Origin: Streptococcus tangpeifui
GTDB lineage: Bacteria; Bacillota; Bacilli; Lactobacillales; Streptococcaceae
Assembly: GCF_011038795.1 (NCBI RefSeq)
Contig: NZ_JAAKDU010000004.1
Coordinates: 124,001 to 188,000, forward strand
DNA: 64,000 bases
Direction: 5' to 3'
The notes below the pieces were generated by a model. That model was not told the origin of the DNA and did no database searches. It saw only the letters and a program-made list of their open reading frames with translations. Within the stretch, counting starts at the first letter, position 1. Each line of letters opens with the position of its first letter. Made by a program: the position numbers and the translations under genes. Positions 1 to 9,448 of this stretch are shown here, one piece after another.

Positions 1-821
1 CTATAGTGCTGAGGCTTGAGATGAAAGATTTTACCTAGATACTTATAGTAGAAGCCCATGCGCAGGACCAACCACTCATAATGGTAGGCTAGGAAACCTA
101 GCAGCAGTCCCATCAGCACAAAAATGATATAATTGGACAGGTGCGGTGTTGGCAGATTGCTTGGCATGGCCAAGACCGGTGTTTGCCCAAAAACTCGTAG
201 CGAAATCAGATTGGCTGTCAGGCTAGCTGATAGGGCCGTTATCCAAACTCGGCTGGAAAAATGATGATAAACTTCTTCGACCACAAAGAGAAGACCTGCA
301 ATTGGCGCATTGAAAGCAGCTGAAACTCCTGCTGCTGCCCCACTAGCAATCAAGGTCCGCTCTTCAAGTTTACTGAGTTGGAGGTAGTGAGCTAGCCCCT
401 TACCACTAACGGCTCCTACCTGAATACTAGGTCCTTCACGTCCCAGCAGAAGACCACTGGAAATTCCCAGCACGCCTGCCAAGAATTTTTTCCAGAGGAT
501 GGACCACCAATTCTGGCTCATTAAACCTTTGAGTTCGGCCTCAACTTGGGGAATCCCCGATCCCTTAATATCAGGCTCTGACACCATTAAACGACCGATA
601 ATAAAGGTAAAAATCAAGTAGATGACAAAAATCAAAGCCAAAATCCAGGGAAGCTTGTGCGCAAGGACATAACTCCTTTGAAATTGAGTAAAAATCAAGG
701 TAATAAGGTAACGAAAGAGGCTGACTGTAAAACCTGAAAAAAGACCAACTAGAACCCCTCGGAAAACGGATGTCAGAATTGAACTAGAGAGATAGCTAAA
801 TTCTTTCCGTTGATTTTGCAT
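1..821 (-). CDS. ClC-family chloride channel / H+-Cl- antiporter (3' end outside window)
   Basis: Reading the minus strand from the ATG at 819-821 gives an open frame that runs off the left edge, so the C-terminus is missing. It begins MQNQRKEFSYLSS and soon enters hydrophobic helices. Two ClC signatures are visible: GSGIPQVE (Cl- coordination, helix D) and GREGPSIQVG (helix F, with the gating glutamate of exchangers), followed by the AAGVSAAFNAPIAG segment. The conserved glutamate argues for an H+-coupled antiporter rather than a passive channel, but this is inferred from the family. An SD-like AAAGGAG lies just before the ATG. The protein would sit in the cytoplasmic membrane and serve anion or pH homeostasis. 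Confidence 0.9.
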   Translation of the reverse strand, partial: MQNQRKEFSYLSSSILTSVFRGVLVGLFSGFTVSLFRYLITLIFTQFQRSYVLAHKLPWILALIFVIYLIFTFIIGRLMVSEPDIKGSGIPQVEAELKGLMSQNWWSILWKKFLAGVLGISSGLLLGREGPSIQVGAVSGKGLAHYLQLSKLEERTLIASGAAAGVSAAFNAPIAGLLFVVEEVYHHFSSRVWITALSASLTANLISLRVFGQTPVLAMPSNLPTPHLSNYIIFVLMGLLLGFLAYHYEWLVLRMGFYYKYLGKIFHLKPQHY

Positions 822-922
822 GATAACTCCTTTGCAAGTGACTATTTTATACTAAGCTCAATAAAAGAACTCCTGAAAAAGGCAAGCCGACAGTTAAAAG
901 TAAGTAACTCCCCCTCAATTCC

Positions 923-1822
923 TTACCTCATCTTCGTCTTCAAAAGGTAGACAGCCCCGATTAAATTGGCATTATTATGGTGACGGCAGGCGACGATATC
1001 CGGACGCTTGATGATGGTCTTGACAGGGGTTATCTCTTCCTTGAGTCGGTCAAACTGGCGATTGATTTCCTCTAAAAGTAAGGGCTGGGCACTGATACCG
1101 CCGCCAATTGCAAATCGTTCAAGATCTAATGTTGTCTGTAAATTTAGAATGGTTAGGGCCACATAACGACAATAATCTTCAAAAAGCGGATAGATGCGAC
1201 TGTCCCTCTGAGATAAGGCCTGAAAAACCGCTGGGCCATCTTTCTTATCATCTAGATTTAAAATTTCAGCCAAACGAGCAATCAGACCAACAGCAGAGAC
1301 TTGAACCCCACGCATATCCAGAATCTCATTTTTCCCCAGCTTTGGGGGAAGTAGGAAGGTTAGCTCACCTGCTTGGAAGTGGGAGCCTTGGTAGAGCTGG
1401 CCATTGATAATCAGGCCGCCTCCTAGACCCGTCCCTAAGACCAAAGCAGCGCCATTTTTAACGCCCTCTAAGTTTCCTTTGGCCAACTCAGCTAAGACAG
1501 CTGCCTTACCATCATTGATAGCGCAAGCAGTTAAATCATAAGTACTGGCAAAGTAGTCCTTGACATTAAATTCATGAAGAAAGGGAAGGGTACCACCATG
1601 GTAAATAACTCCCTGATCAGTATCAATCGTTCCTGGTGCACTGATGGCAATTCCTGAAATGTCTGAAATATGGGGCTGGATCAGAACATCCAATAAAGAT
1701 AGGCAGTCCGATAAATTATCAGGTGAAGCTAGTGGAGGAAATATCTTTTCTACCACATAATCATCTGATACTAGACCTGACTTGATGTGCGTTCCTCCTA
1801 AATCAATAGCTAAAATGCTCAT
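923..1822 (-). CDS. ROK-family sugar kinase
   Basis: The 299-residue protein starts MSILAIDLGGTHIKSGL, the ATP-binding phosphate-1 motif of the ROK (repressor, ORF, kinase) family, and has the second glycine-rich motif LVLGTGLGGGLI near residue 130. There is no N-terminal winged helix, so it is a kinase and not a ROK repressor. The CxCGxxGCxE zinc motif of many ROK glucokinases is absent; the region after GELTF lacks cysteines. Such zinc-less ROK kinases include beta-glucoside kinases, which would fit the beta-glucoside locus a few kb away, but the substrate is not shown. Glucose or N-acetylmannosamine are alternatives. It is divergent from the nitroreductase gene. Confidence 0.85.
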   Translation of the reverse strand: MSILAIDLGGTHIKSGLVSDDYVVEKIFPPLASPDNLSDCLSLLDVLIQPHISDISGIAISAPGTIDTDQGVIYHGGTLPFLHEFNVKDYFASTYDLTACAINDGKAAVLAELAKGNLEGVKNGAALVLGTGLGGGLIINGQLYQGSHFQAGELTFLLPPKLGKNEILDMRGVQVSAVGLIARLAEILNLDDKKDGPAVFQALSQRDSRIYPLFEDYCRYVALTILNLQTTLDLERFAIGGGISAQPLLLEEINRQFDRLKEEITPVKTIIKRPDIVACRHHNNANLIGAVYLLKTKMR

Positions 1823-1930
1823 AGACCTCTCACTTTCTTAGTTTAATCTTATCATAATTTTTCCTAAGATTAGCAGAAATTTTTAGAAAATGATATGATG
1901 AAAGCACAAATATAGATAGGAGGTTCTCAG

Positions 1931-2608
1931 ATGACAGCTGATAGTATTAAAAAACAAATTCGACAGGCCTTTGACCGACGAGTGGCTGTGCGGGTCTATA
2001 ATGGAGATGAGATTCCGCGTAACGATATGGAAGCTATCTTAGATACTGCTTGGCTCAGCCCATCCTCTATCGGATTAGAAGGCTGGCGCTTTGTCGTTTT
2101 GGATCGGCAGCACATCAAGGAGTTGGCTTCTGAACTCAAGGAAGTTGCCTGGGGTGCTCAATCCCAACTGGATACTGCCAGTCACTTTGTCCTTCTTTTG
2201 GCTGACAAGAATGTCCGCTACGATAGTGCAGCCATCAAAGATAGCTTAATACGTCGAGGACTGACTGAGCCAGCCGATTTGACATCCAGATTAGATCTTT
2301 ACAAGACCTTTCAGGAAGTCAATATGAAAATCGCTGACAGCCCTCGTGCTCTCTTTGATTGGGCTGCCAAACAAACCTACATTGCCATGGCTAATATGAT
2401 GACCTCGGCTGCCCTCATGGGGATTGATTCCTGCCCAATTGAAGGTTTCGATTACGATAAAGTCGATGGCATTTTAGCCCAACATGGTATTATTAATCCT
2501 GATGATGAAGGCATCGCCAGTATGGTTTCCTTTGGTTATCGTCTGCGCGATCCTAAGCACCTACGTTCCCGCAAGCCACGTGAAGACGTTATCACTTGGC
2601 TAGACTAA
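1931..2608 (+). CDS. Nitroreductase-family NAD(P)H oxidoreductase
   Basis: A 225-residue FMN-dependent nitroreductase fold protein. The N-terminus carries the family's FMN phosphate-binding arginines (RRVAVRVYNGDEIP), then LDTAWLSPSSIGLEGWRF, the loop that contacts FMN, and a C-terminal GIASMVSFGYR segment that matches the conserved glycine-rich end of NfsB-like enzymes. It probably reduces quinones or nitroaromatics with NAD(P)H in the cytosol. The ATG follows AGGAGG (1919-1924) at good spacing. Physiological substrate unknown. It is followed by a glyoxalase gene, suggesting a small electrophile-detoxification unit. Confidence 0.85.
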   Translation: MTADSIKKQIRQAFDRRVAVRVYNGDEIPRNDMEAILDTAWLSPSSIGLEGWRFVVLDRQHIKELASELKEVAWGAQSQLDTASHFVLLLADKNVRYDSAAIKDSLIRRGLTEPADLTSRLDLYKTFQEVNMKIADSPRALFDWAAKQTYIAMANMMTSAALMGIDSCPIEGFDYDKVDGILAQHGIINPDDEGIASMVSFGYRLRDPKHLRSRKPREDVITWLD

Positions 2609-2641
2609 TAACTATTTATATTATTAAAGAAAGGAAATAGA

Positions 2642-2698
2642 ATGGACAGCTACAGCCTTATCGATTACTGTTTTGTCTGTTCTTGGTTTTGTTTATGA
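2642..2698 (+). CDS. Possible 18-codon leader ORF coupled to the glyoxalase gene
   Basis: The ATG at 2642 is preceded by a good SD (AAAGGAA, from 2630). It opens a frame of 18 codons, MDSYSLIDYCFVCSWFCL, ending with TGA at 2696-2698. The stop overlaps the glyoxalase ATG at 2695-2697 as ATGA, the usual geometry of translational coupling. The glyoxalase start itself has no SD of its own. Three of the 18 residues are cysteine. It could be a leader peptide, a mere ribosome-delivery device, or chance; no homologue is known to me. Confidence 0.4.
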   Translation: MDSYSLIDYCFVCSWFCL

Positions 2699-3087
2699 AA
2701 TTCATGCATACTTGTGTTCGCGTCAAAGACTTGGACGCCTCTCTCAAATTTTATCAAGAAGCTCTCGGTTTCAAGGAAGTCCGTCGCAATGATTTCCCCG
2801 AATATGAGTTTACGCTGGTCTATATGGCTTTGGATGATGATCCAGACTATGAATTAGAACTAACCTACAACTACGGCCACGGTGACTATAACCTAGGCGA
2901 TGGGTACGGTCATATTGCTGTTGGGGTTGATGATCTTGAAGCTACTCATCAAGCTCATGAAAAGGCTGGCTATACCGTTACCGACATCAAGGGGCTCCCA
3001 AACAAACCTAAGATGTACTACTTCGTTACTGACCCAGATGGCTATAAAATTGAAGTTATTGATTTACAAAAGTTTAATAGCAAATAA
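2695..3087 (+). CDS. gloA: Lactoylglutathione lyase-like glyoxalase I
   Basis: About 130 residues of the vicinal oxygen chelate fold. MKFMHTCVRVKDLDASLKFY is the glyoxalase I N-terminus with the first metal-binding His (H5), and later segments LELTYNYG, GHIAVGVDDL and DPDGYKIEVID supply the remaining metal ligands (His/Glu). The enzyme converts the hemithioacetal of methylglyoxal to a thioester in the cytosol. I place the start at ATG 2695; an in-frame TTG at 2683 is less likely. The ATG overlaps the stop of a short upstream ORF and lacks its own SD. A strong terminator follows at 3111. Confidence 0.88.
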   Translation: MKFMHTCVRVKDLDASLKFYQEALGFKEVRRNDFPEYEFTLVYMALDDDPDYELELTYNYGHGDYNLGDGYGHIAVGVDDLEATHQAHEKAGYTVTDIKGLPNKPKMYYFVTDPDGYKIEVIDLQKFNSK

Positions 3088-3110
3088 AATTTTAAAACTA
3101 GTCTGAACAG

Positions 3111-3156
3111 TCCCCCATAGTTGGATGTCAAAATTTCCAGCTATGGGGGATTTTTC
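3111..3156 (+). terminator. Rho-independent terminator of gloA
   Basis: TCCCCCATAGTTGG (3111-3124) pairs with CCAGCTATGGGGGA (3137-3150) over 14 bp with one G-T wobble, and TTTTT follows. It ends the nitroreductase-gloA unit. Confidence 0.93.
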
Positions 3157-3190
3157 TGTCTAGAATTTACCATATAAGTGCAATAAAAAA

Positions 3191-3298
3191 CTCATAAAAT
3201 TTCCAGTAAAATAGACTTGATAAACCATTTTAGCTGAAAAAATTTTATGAGCTACTATCATTCTACCGTGGAGGGGGAGTCCCCCTCCTGGCAATGAT
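3191..3298. repeat. Two consecutive palindromes between convergent genes
   Basis: CTCATAAAATTT (3191-3202) is repeated inverted at 3240-3251, and the interior also pairs in part (CAG/CTG, AAAT/ATTT). Immediately after, GGAGGGGGA-G-TCCCCCTCC (3270-3288) is a perfect GC-rich palindrome nested in ATCATT/AATGAT (3257-3262/3293-3298). No coding sequence is seen in 3160-3407. The block could be a terminator of the minus-strand gene or the remnant of a small palindromic repeat. Confidence 0.7.
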
Positions 3299-3407
3299 TA
3301 TTTAATTTTAACTCTTTATTTAACTCTTAGTCACCATCACTCCAACAAAATCAAAGACTGCCATATTCCTTGAGATTCACAGAAACTGCGTATGGTCCTG
3401 CTCTTTG

Positions 3408-4310
3408 TTATTTTAAAATACGATTAAGTTCTTGAGAAACTCGGTTATTCTCATAAGGGACACAGTCCTGAACCCAATTCCACCAAAAGTAGCCTCCAAC
3501 ATAGTGCTCAGTATAGGCTGGCTGGCTGTAATAATGGCGCATCATAGCTATTTTGCTGGCTGTTGTGGCTGAATCAGCTGTATTGCCGCATTCTCCCATA
3601 CCTACTTTAGATTTTGGAAACTTGCCTTGGAACTCTTGGAAAACAGACTTCCAGTTTGGCTGATAGCCTTTATTATCATCTTCATAATAAGAAATAAAAC
3701 TAAAATCCAGCCCTTGTTGTAATTTTCGAGAGACATGATGATCGATCCAAGCCATCATATCATGGTCTTTAGGATTTTCATAGTAGAAAGTTACAGCTGT
3801 TTGCTGGTCAGCCTCTTTAACGACTTCGTACGCAGCCTCAACCTTGTTCATAATAAGCTTTGGGCGCTGTTTAATCCAGTCCGTTCCATTAACCTCATTG
3901 CCCACTTCCCAAATCCTTGTATAGTCGGAGAGATAGTTCAGAGATTCTTGAAAGCGCTGACGATAAGAAGCAACATCGGGATAAGCCTTCATATCATAGG
4001 AATCAACAGGCTGAGCCATGATATCAGCCACTGGTGCGATCTTTTTGAAGAGGGGAACATAATCCTTAGGACTTTTTTCCTTGGACATCACAATTCGGAC
4101 AGTCGGCCGCACGGGCATGGCCTTCAAGGCCTTGACAATTTCTTTGGTAGAAACCTCACCGTCCCAAGTGTCATCGATGGTTACACCATAGATTTGAGTC
4201 TCTTCACTGGTGTTTTTGGGATGCCAAATTAGAAATAGCATGCCCAAAACAACTATTAGGCCTAGGAAGAAGACTAGCCATCTTGAAGTTTTTTTATGTT
4301 TTATGGCCAT
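3408..4310 (-). CDS. Membrane-anchored clan GH-A-like glycosidase, unknown specificity
   Basis: The 300-residue protein has a basic N-terminus and one hydrophobic segment (residues 11-29) that should act as an uncleaved signal anchor, placing the rest outside the membrane. The extracellular part looks like a small TIM barrel of the GH-A clan: WEVGNE (acid/base candidate E139 after Asn), VGMGECG (nucleophile candidate E240) and an aromatic strand GGYFWWNW at 272-279. I do not recognise the exact family. It lies 108 bp downstream of the 6-phospho-beta-glucosidase gene on the same strand, so it may trim extracellular beta-glucosides or glycans for the PTS. The ATG is preceded by GGAGGACAAAA. Function is an inference. 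Confidence 0.6.
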   Translation of the reverse strand: MAIKHKKTSRWLVFFLGLIVVLGMLFLIWHPKNTSEETQIYGVTIDDTWDGEVSTKEIVKALKAMPVRPTVRIVMSKEKSPKDYVPLFKKIAPVADIMAQPVDSYDMKAYPDVASYRQRFQESLNYLSDYTRIWEVGNEVNGTDWIKQRPKLIMNKVEAAYEVVKEADQQTAVTFYYENPKDHDMMAWIDHHVSRKLQQGLDFSFISYYEDDNKGYQPNWKSVFQEFQGKFPKSKVGMGECGNTADSATTASKIAMMRHYYSQPAYTEHYVGGYFWWNWVQDCVPYENNRVSQELNRILK

Positions 4311-4418
4311 TTTTGTCCTCCTACTCTACTGTGTATCTGGAGTTTCTACACTGAAACAATTCCCTCACTGTAACCAACGACTAAAGAGAAAGCATCCAAC
4401 AAGCCTACTGATAGTTTC

Positions 4419-5906
<1,488 letters not shown>

Positions 5907-5910
5907 TTAA

Positions 5911-6039
5911 GATACGGCAGAGGCTTGTTAACTAAGTGCTCCGCACTTGATACCAAACGCCAATCACTAGAGTGAATTGGCTACCTCTCCCACTAACTTC
6001 GTTTGGTTAGTAAAATCGACTAACCAAACGTCACGTCGC
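5911..6039. repeat. Multi-hairpin dispersed repeat, family A copy 1
   Basis: This noncoding block between the PTS and 6-phospho-beta-glucosidase genes closely matches 14028-14155, with roughly a dozen substitutions over about 125 nt. It contains AAGTGC/GCACTT (5934-5939/5943-5948), an imperfect CCAAT/ATTGG hairpin, and a perfect 12-bp stem CGTTTGGTTAGT/ACTAACCAAACG (6000-6011/6019-6030). Loop bases differ between copies while the first stem is kept. The remaining 6040-6135 has another GACGC/GCGTC hairpin (6081-6092) and no gene. Confidence 0.85.
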
Positions 6040-6135
6040 AAAGGGTGTCCGCGGATCAAGCAAAAATAGGAGGTTCGACGAAGACGCTTGCGTCTAGGAA
6101 GAAACTATCTTTTTTGCACAAGCCGCAGCCCGTGT

Positions 6136-7995
6136 TCAATTCAACCGTTCGCCTTGCTTAACTTTACCTTGTGTTTTAAGGGTGATATCCTTACCATTTG
6201 CATTAGTGATAACCAACATTGTTGTCGTATCATACCCCTCTTGAGCAATTGCTTCACGATCAATTTTAACCACTGGCTGACCAGCACGAACAGTTTCTCC
6301 GGCTTGAGTTAAAACATCGAAGCCTTGTCCTTTTAATTCAACTGTATTGATACCAATGTGAACCAAAATTTCTACACCATCGGGTCGCCTTACTCCAAAA
6401 GCATGTCCCGTTGGAAATACTGTAGTTAGTTCACCATTGACTGGAGAAGTGATAAAGTCACTCTCAAGTTGAAAGGCAAGACCGTCTCCCATCAATTTTT
6501 GAGAAAAAACTTCGTCGTTGACCCTTTCAAGCGGCAGCAGCTCTGCATCGGCAACTGCTAAGATAGCGTCATCTGAAACTACCTTTTGCACAGGTTCTGT
6601 AACAGTTTCAATAGCGCTTTTTTCTTCAACGTCAACTCCCATAAAGAAGGTCACAAGGGCAGCAACAATGATGGAGACTATAATCCCAGCAACCGCTGCC
6701 ATAGCTGTATTAGCAAAGATTGGCAAAGCTAAGACATTGGAGTAACCCATTTCAAATGCACGGGCTCCTAATAGGCTGGCAACAAAACCACCGGCAAACC
6801 CACCAGCCATAACGCCGTACATGGGCCTTTTATATTTAAGGTTAACACCGTAAATGGCAGGCTCTGTCACACCAGCGACAATACAGCCAATGGCTATAGA
6901 GACAAATTCACTGCGTTTCACTTTGTCTCTAGTTCGTCCGATAACACCAAGGACAGCACCACCTTCTGCCATATTGTGCATAAGGAAGGCTGGGCGAAGC
7001 ATGGCATCATAGCCCGGATTAGAAAGCAATTGGGGCATAAACGGTGTGATAGCTGTATGCATCCCTGCCATAACCATCCAAGGCAAAACTGCTGCAAGAA
7101 GCCCTACAGCTAGAGGACCTACGGTACTGTCTAGAAACATGAAGACTGCTGCAATACCTTGTCCGACAATGTTGCCAAGAGGTCCTAGGACAAGATAGCC
7201 CAAACTACCTGCTATGAAAATTGTCCCCATACCAACAAAGATAGCTTTAAAAATATTAGGGATAATCTTATTTAAATATTTTTCAGCATAGTAGGCAACG
7301 ATTGCAATGAGCAGGGCCGGCAGCATGGAAGTTCCGTATGATAACAGGCGAACATCCATTCCAAAGAGATCAATTGGCTTCCCTGCCGTCACTAAAGTGG
7401 TGAAATTCGTATGCAATAGAGCGGCAGCAGCTACCATAGCATAAATAGGGGTACCACCTAATTTTGTAGCGGCACCGTAGGCTACAAAAATAGGCATAAA
7501 GTAGAAGGGAGCGTCCCCGATGGCTGACAGCAGCAAATACGTTGAAGAAGTTTCAAAGTCTTTACTGATAAAGGTCGTTATCAAGATTAGAGCGACTTTT
7601 AGCATACCACCTGCAATTAAGGCAGGAATCATCGGAGTGACAGAACTGGATATAAAACCGATAATCTTATTTGGCGCATTCTTCCAAGTCCAGCCTTCTT
7701 TATTTTCTAAGTCCCCATCCAAATTCTCATCAACGACACCGCCAGATTTAATATCATAGGTCTTCATGATAGCATCGTAGACTGGAACTAGATGCTGCCC
7801 TAAAATAACCATATACTGACCGCCAGCATAAACCGTACCGATAACCCCATCTAACTGCTCTAGGGCTTCCTTATTGACCTTAGAAACATCTTTTAAATTA
7901 AAGCGTAATCGTGTCATGCAATGAGACAGAATCGTTATATTATCCACACCACCGACATTTTTAACAATGCTATCTGCTAATAGTTGGTAATTCAT
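6136..7995 (-). CDS. bglP: PTS beta-glucoside transporter EIIBCA
   Basis: The 619-residue protein fuses three PTS domains in the order B-C-A. EIIB carries the phosphocysteine C26 in SHCMTRLRF. EIIC occupies about residues 105-455 with many membrane segments and the GVTEPAIYGVNLK motif of the glucose superfamily. EIIA is C-terminal, with the phosphohistidine in EILVHIGINTV (about H546) and a second conserved His in FPTGHAFG. It imports and phosphorylates beta-glucosides at the membrane; the product is cleaved by the GH1 enzyme encoded downstream. Transcription starts from the promoter at 8056-8084, which carries a cre site, so catabolite repression is expected. SD AAGGAGGG precedes the ATG. 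Confidence 0.95.
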   Translation of the reverse strand: MNYQLLADSIVKNVGGVDNITILSHCMTRLRFNLKDVSKVNKEALEQLDGVIGTVYAGGQYMVILGQHLVPVYDAIMKTYDIKSGGVVDENLDGDLENKEGWTWKNAPNKIIGFISSSVTPMIPALIAGGMLKVALILITTFISKDFETSSTYLLLSAIGDAPFYFMPIFVAYGAATKLGGTPIYAMVAAAALLHTNFTTLVTAGKPIDLFGMDVRLLSYGTSMLPALLIAIVAYYAEKYLNKIIPNIFKAIFVGMGTIFIAGSLGYLVLGPLGNIVGQGIAAVFMFLDSTVGPLAVGLLAAVLPWMVMAGMHTAITPFMPQLLSNPGYDAMLRPAFLMHNMAEGGAVLGVIGRTRDKVKRSEFVSIAIGCIVAGVTEPAIYGVNLKYKRPMYGVMAGGFAGGFVASLLGARAFEMGYSNVLALPIFANTAMAAVAGIIVSIIVAALVTFFMGVDVEEKSAIETVTEPVQKVVSDDAILAVADAELLPLERVNDEVFSQKLMGDGLAFQLESDFITSPVNGELTTVFPTGHAFGVRRPDGVEILVHIGINTVELKGQGFDVLTQAGETVRAGQPVVKIDREAIAQEGYDTTTMLVITNANGKDITLKTQGKVKQGERLN

Positions 7996-8024
7996 AGGAC
8001 CCTCCTTCTAATTTTGATAATTTT

Positions 8025-8052
8025 ATCGTTGTTAGATATTATTTTTAACGAT
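8025..8052. promoter_or_regulatory. Candidate operator (inverted repeat) in bglP-rpiR intergenic region
   Basis: ATCGTT (8025-8030) and AACGAT (8047-8052) form an inverted repeat in the bglP leader, between its -10 box and its start codon. The position suits the divergently encoded RpiR regulator. Assignment is by position only. Confidence 0.45.
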
Positions 8053-8055
8053 TTG

Positions 8056-8084
8056 ATTTTATCTTTTTTTGAAAGCGTTGTCAA
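8056..8084 (-). promoter_or_regulatory. Sigma-A promoter of bglP
   Basis: On the minus strand TTGACA (8079-8084) and TAAAAT (8056-8061) are separated by exactly 17 bp. The consensus fit is nearly perfect, and the bglP start lies 61 bp downstream of the -10 box. Confidence 0.85.
8070..8083. promoter_or_regulatory. cre site (CcpA-binding) in bglP promoter
   Basis: TGAAAGCGTTGTCA matches the catabolite-responsive element consensus TGWAANCGNTNWCA at every position and covers the spacer and most of the -35 box of the bglP promoter. CcpA bound here would block RNA polymerase. Confidence 0.88.
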
Positions 8085-8110
8085 TCTTGTTCTGATGCAA
8101 GTCGAGAGTT

Positions 8111-8139
8111 TTGACAATTGCTTTAAAACTCAGTAAAAT
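8111..8139 (+). promoter_or_regulatory. Sigma-A promoter of the rpiR gene
   Basis: TTGACA (8111-8116), a 17-bp spacer and TAAAAT (8134-8139). This shows that the in-frame TTG at 8111 is the -35 box and not the start codon of the regulator. Confidence 0.85.
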
Positions 8140-8164
8140 GAATGCTACAGGAGTCCTTCTTAAC

Positions 8165-8917
8165 ATGAATTTTTTAGAACAAATAGAACAGCACCGCTCG
8201 GATTTTTCTAAAACTGAACAAAAGGTTTACCAGTATGTTATTAACCATATTGATACTCTGGAAACGTATACCATTACTAAAATTGCTGATCTTTCACATA
8301 CATCTACGGCAGCTGTACAGCGATTTTGCCAAACGCTGGGCTACAGAGGATTCAAAGATTTTCGTTATGATGCCATAGACTATCTCCACCACCATCACCG
8401 CAAGGAATCTCTTGATCCTCTGGATGATATGACCGATAATTATATCAGTCTGGCTAGGCAATTTAAAAATGTTGATCGAAATAAGGTTAGTCAGCTTATT
8501 CAGGCCATTTTAAATAGGCAGAGGGTTCATATATTTGGGATTTACTACTCATCCTTGCCAGCAAGGTTTTTACATATGGGGCTTCAGGATTTGAGAATCC
8601 CCAGTTATTTTGCCGGTGATTTAAACAGCGGAGCCCATTTGACCAATATTATACGGGAAGAAGATACCCTGATCATGTTCTCACTATCAGGAGATATGGG
8701 CAACTACAGAGCTGCTCTAGCCGCATTGCAGCATAATATGCCCCAAAATTCTTATCTTATTACCCTCAATAATCACTCACAGATTGATAAATTTTTCAGA
8801 CAGACTATCGTCCTGCCAGGCAGTGCGATTAATAGGCAATCCATTATTAACCCTCAATCTATTTCCTCCATCTTTGTTGAAATCTTGCTGAATCTTATTC
8901 ATCAGGAAATGCGATAA
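8165..8917 (+). CDS. RpiR-family regulator of the beta-glucoside locus
   Basis: From ATG 8165 the protein has 250 residues: an N-terminal RpiR helix-turn-helix (FLEQIEQHRSDFSKTEQKVY, then ADLSHTSTAAVQRFCQTLGY around residues 40-60) and a C-terminal SIS sugar-phosphate-binding domain. The SIS domain is recognised by its fold pattern, with HIFGIYYSSL and IMFSLSGDMGNY. It probably senses a phosphorylated beta-glucoside and controls the divergent PTS-glucosidase operon. The start is set by the promoter at 8111-8139 and by GGAG at 8150-8153; the resulting leader is very short (about 20 nt). Confidence 0.85.
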   Translation: MNFLEQIEQHRSDFSKTEQKVYQYVINHIDTLETYTITKIADLSHTSTAAVQRFCQTLGYRGFKDFRYDAIDYLHHHHRKESLDPLDDMTDNYISLARQFKNVDRNKVSQLIQAILNRQRVHIFGIYYSSLPARFLHMGLQDLRIPSYFAGDLNSGAHLTNIIREEDTLIMFSLSGDMGNYRAALAALQHNMPQNSYLITLNNHSQIDKFFRQTIVLPGSAINRQSIINPQSISSIFVEILLNLIHQEMR

Positions 8918-8939
8918 AAGGAGCTTTTGAAGGCTAAAT

Positions 8940-8975
8940 AAAAAGTTTGGATCCGGTGGCTTCCAAACTTTTTAT
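8940..8975. terminator. Bidirectional terminator between rpiR and smpB
   Basis: AAAAAGTTTGGA (8940-8951) pairs with TCCAAACTTTTT (8962-8973), giving T-runs in both directions. It overlaps the smpB stop codon (8972-8974). Confidence 0.9.
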
Positions 8976-9448
8976 CTAGTATTAAAATTTTTCATCTGGC
9001 GTTTGATATCTCGCTCCTGGTCTCGACGTTTGATCGTTTCCCGTTTGTCATAGTCGTGTTTCCCTTTGGCTAACCCCAGCAAAATTTTGGCAAAGCCCCG
9101 CTTGATATAAACCTTAAGAGGAATCAGAGTCATACCAGTTCCTTTAAGCTCATTTGCCAAACGATTAATCTCACGTTTTTTAAGGAGGAGCTTGCGGGTG
9201 CGCTCAGGATCCTGATTCCAGATATTGCCTTGCTCAAAAGGAGCAATATGAACATTAACCAGCCAAGCCTGACCATCTTTTATCTGAGCATAGCCATCTT
9301 TGAGCTGGATGCGAGAAGCCCGAACAGATTTGATTTCGGTTCCAGTCAGCACTATGCCAGCTTCGACGGTATCAACGATGGTATAATCATGCCGGGCTTT
9401 TTTATTTTGAGCCAAAACAGGGTCAGTTTTTGTTGTTTTTTTTGCCAT
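8972..9448 (-). CDS. smpB: SsrA-binding protein SmpB
   Basis: The 158-residue protein begins [21 protein letters not shown] and carries the SmpB core ([19 protein letters not shown], then [21 protein letters not shown]) and the basic tail [14 protein letters not shown]. SmpB delivers tmRNA to stalled ribosomes. I start at the ATG of MAKK (9448) because GAAAGGAG lies at the right distance; a start 6 codons upstream has no SD. In pneumococci and relatives smpB follows rnr, as here, although 266 nt now separate them. Confidence 0.95.
   Translation of the reverse strand: MAKKTTKTDPVLAQNKKARHDYTIVDTVEAGIVLTGTEIKSVRASRIQLKDGYAQIKDGQAWLVNVHIAPFEQGNIWNQDPERTRKLLLKKREINRLANELKGTGMTLIPLKVYIKRGFAKILLGLAKGKHDYDKRETIKRRDQERDIKRQMKNFNTR

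Noticed and set aside
3735..4232. 165-codon frame antisense to the GH-A-like gene
   Set aside because: Fully inside a better-supported gene, no ribosome binding site.
8111..8164. RpiR gene starting at TTG 8111
   Set aside because: The TTG belongs to a TTGACA -35 box with a 17-bp-spaced TAAAAT; the ATG at 8165 has an SD and begins the conserved domain.
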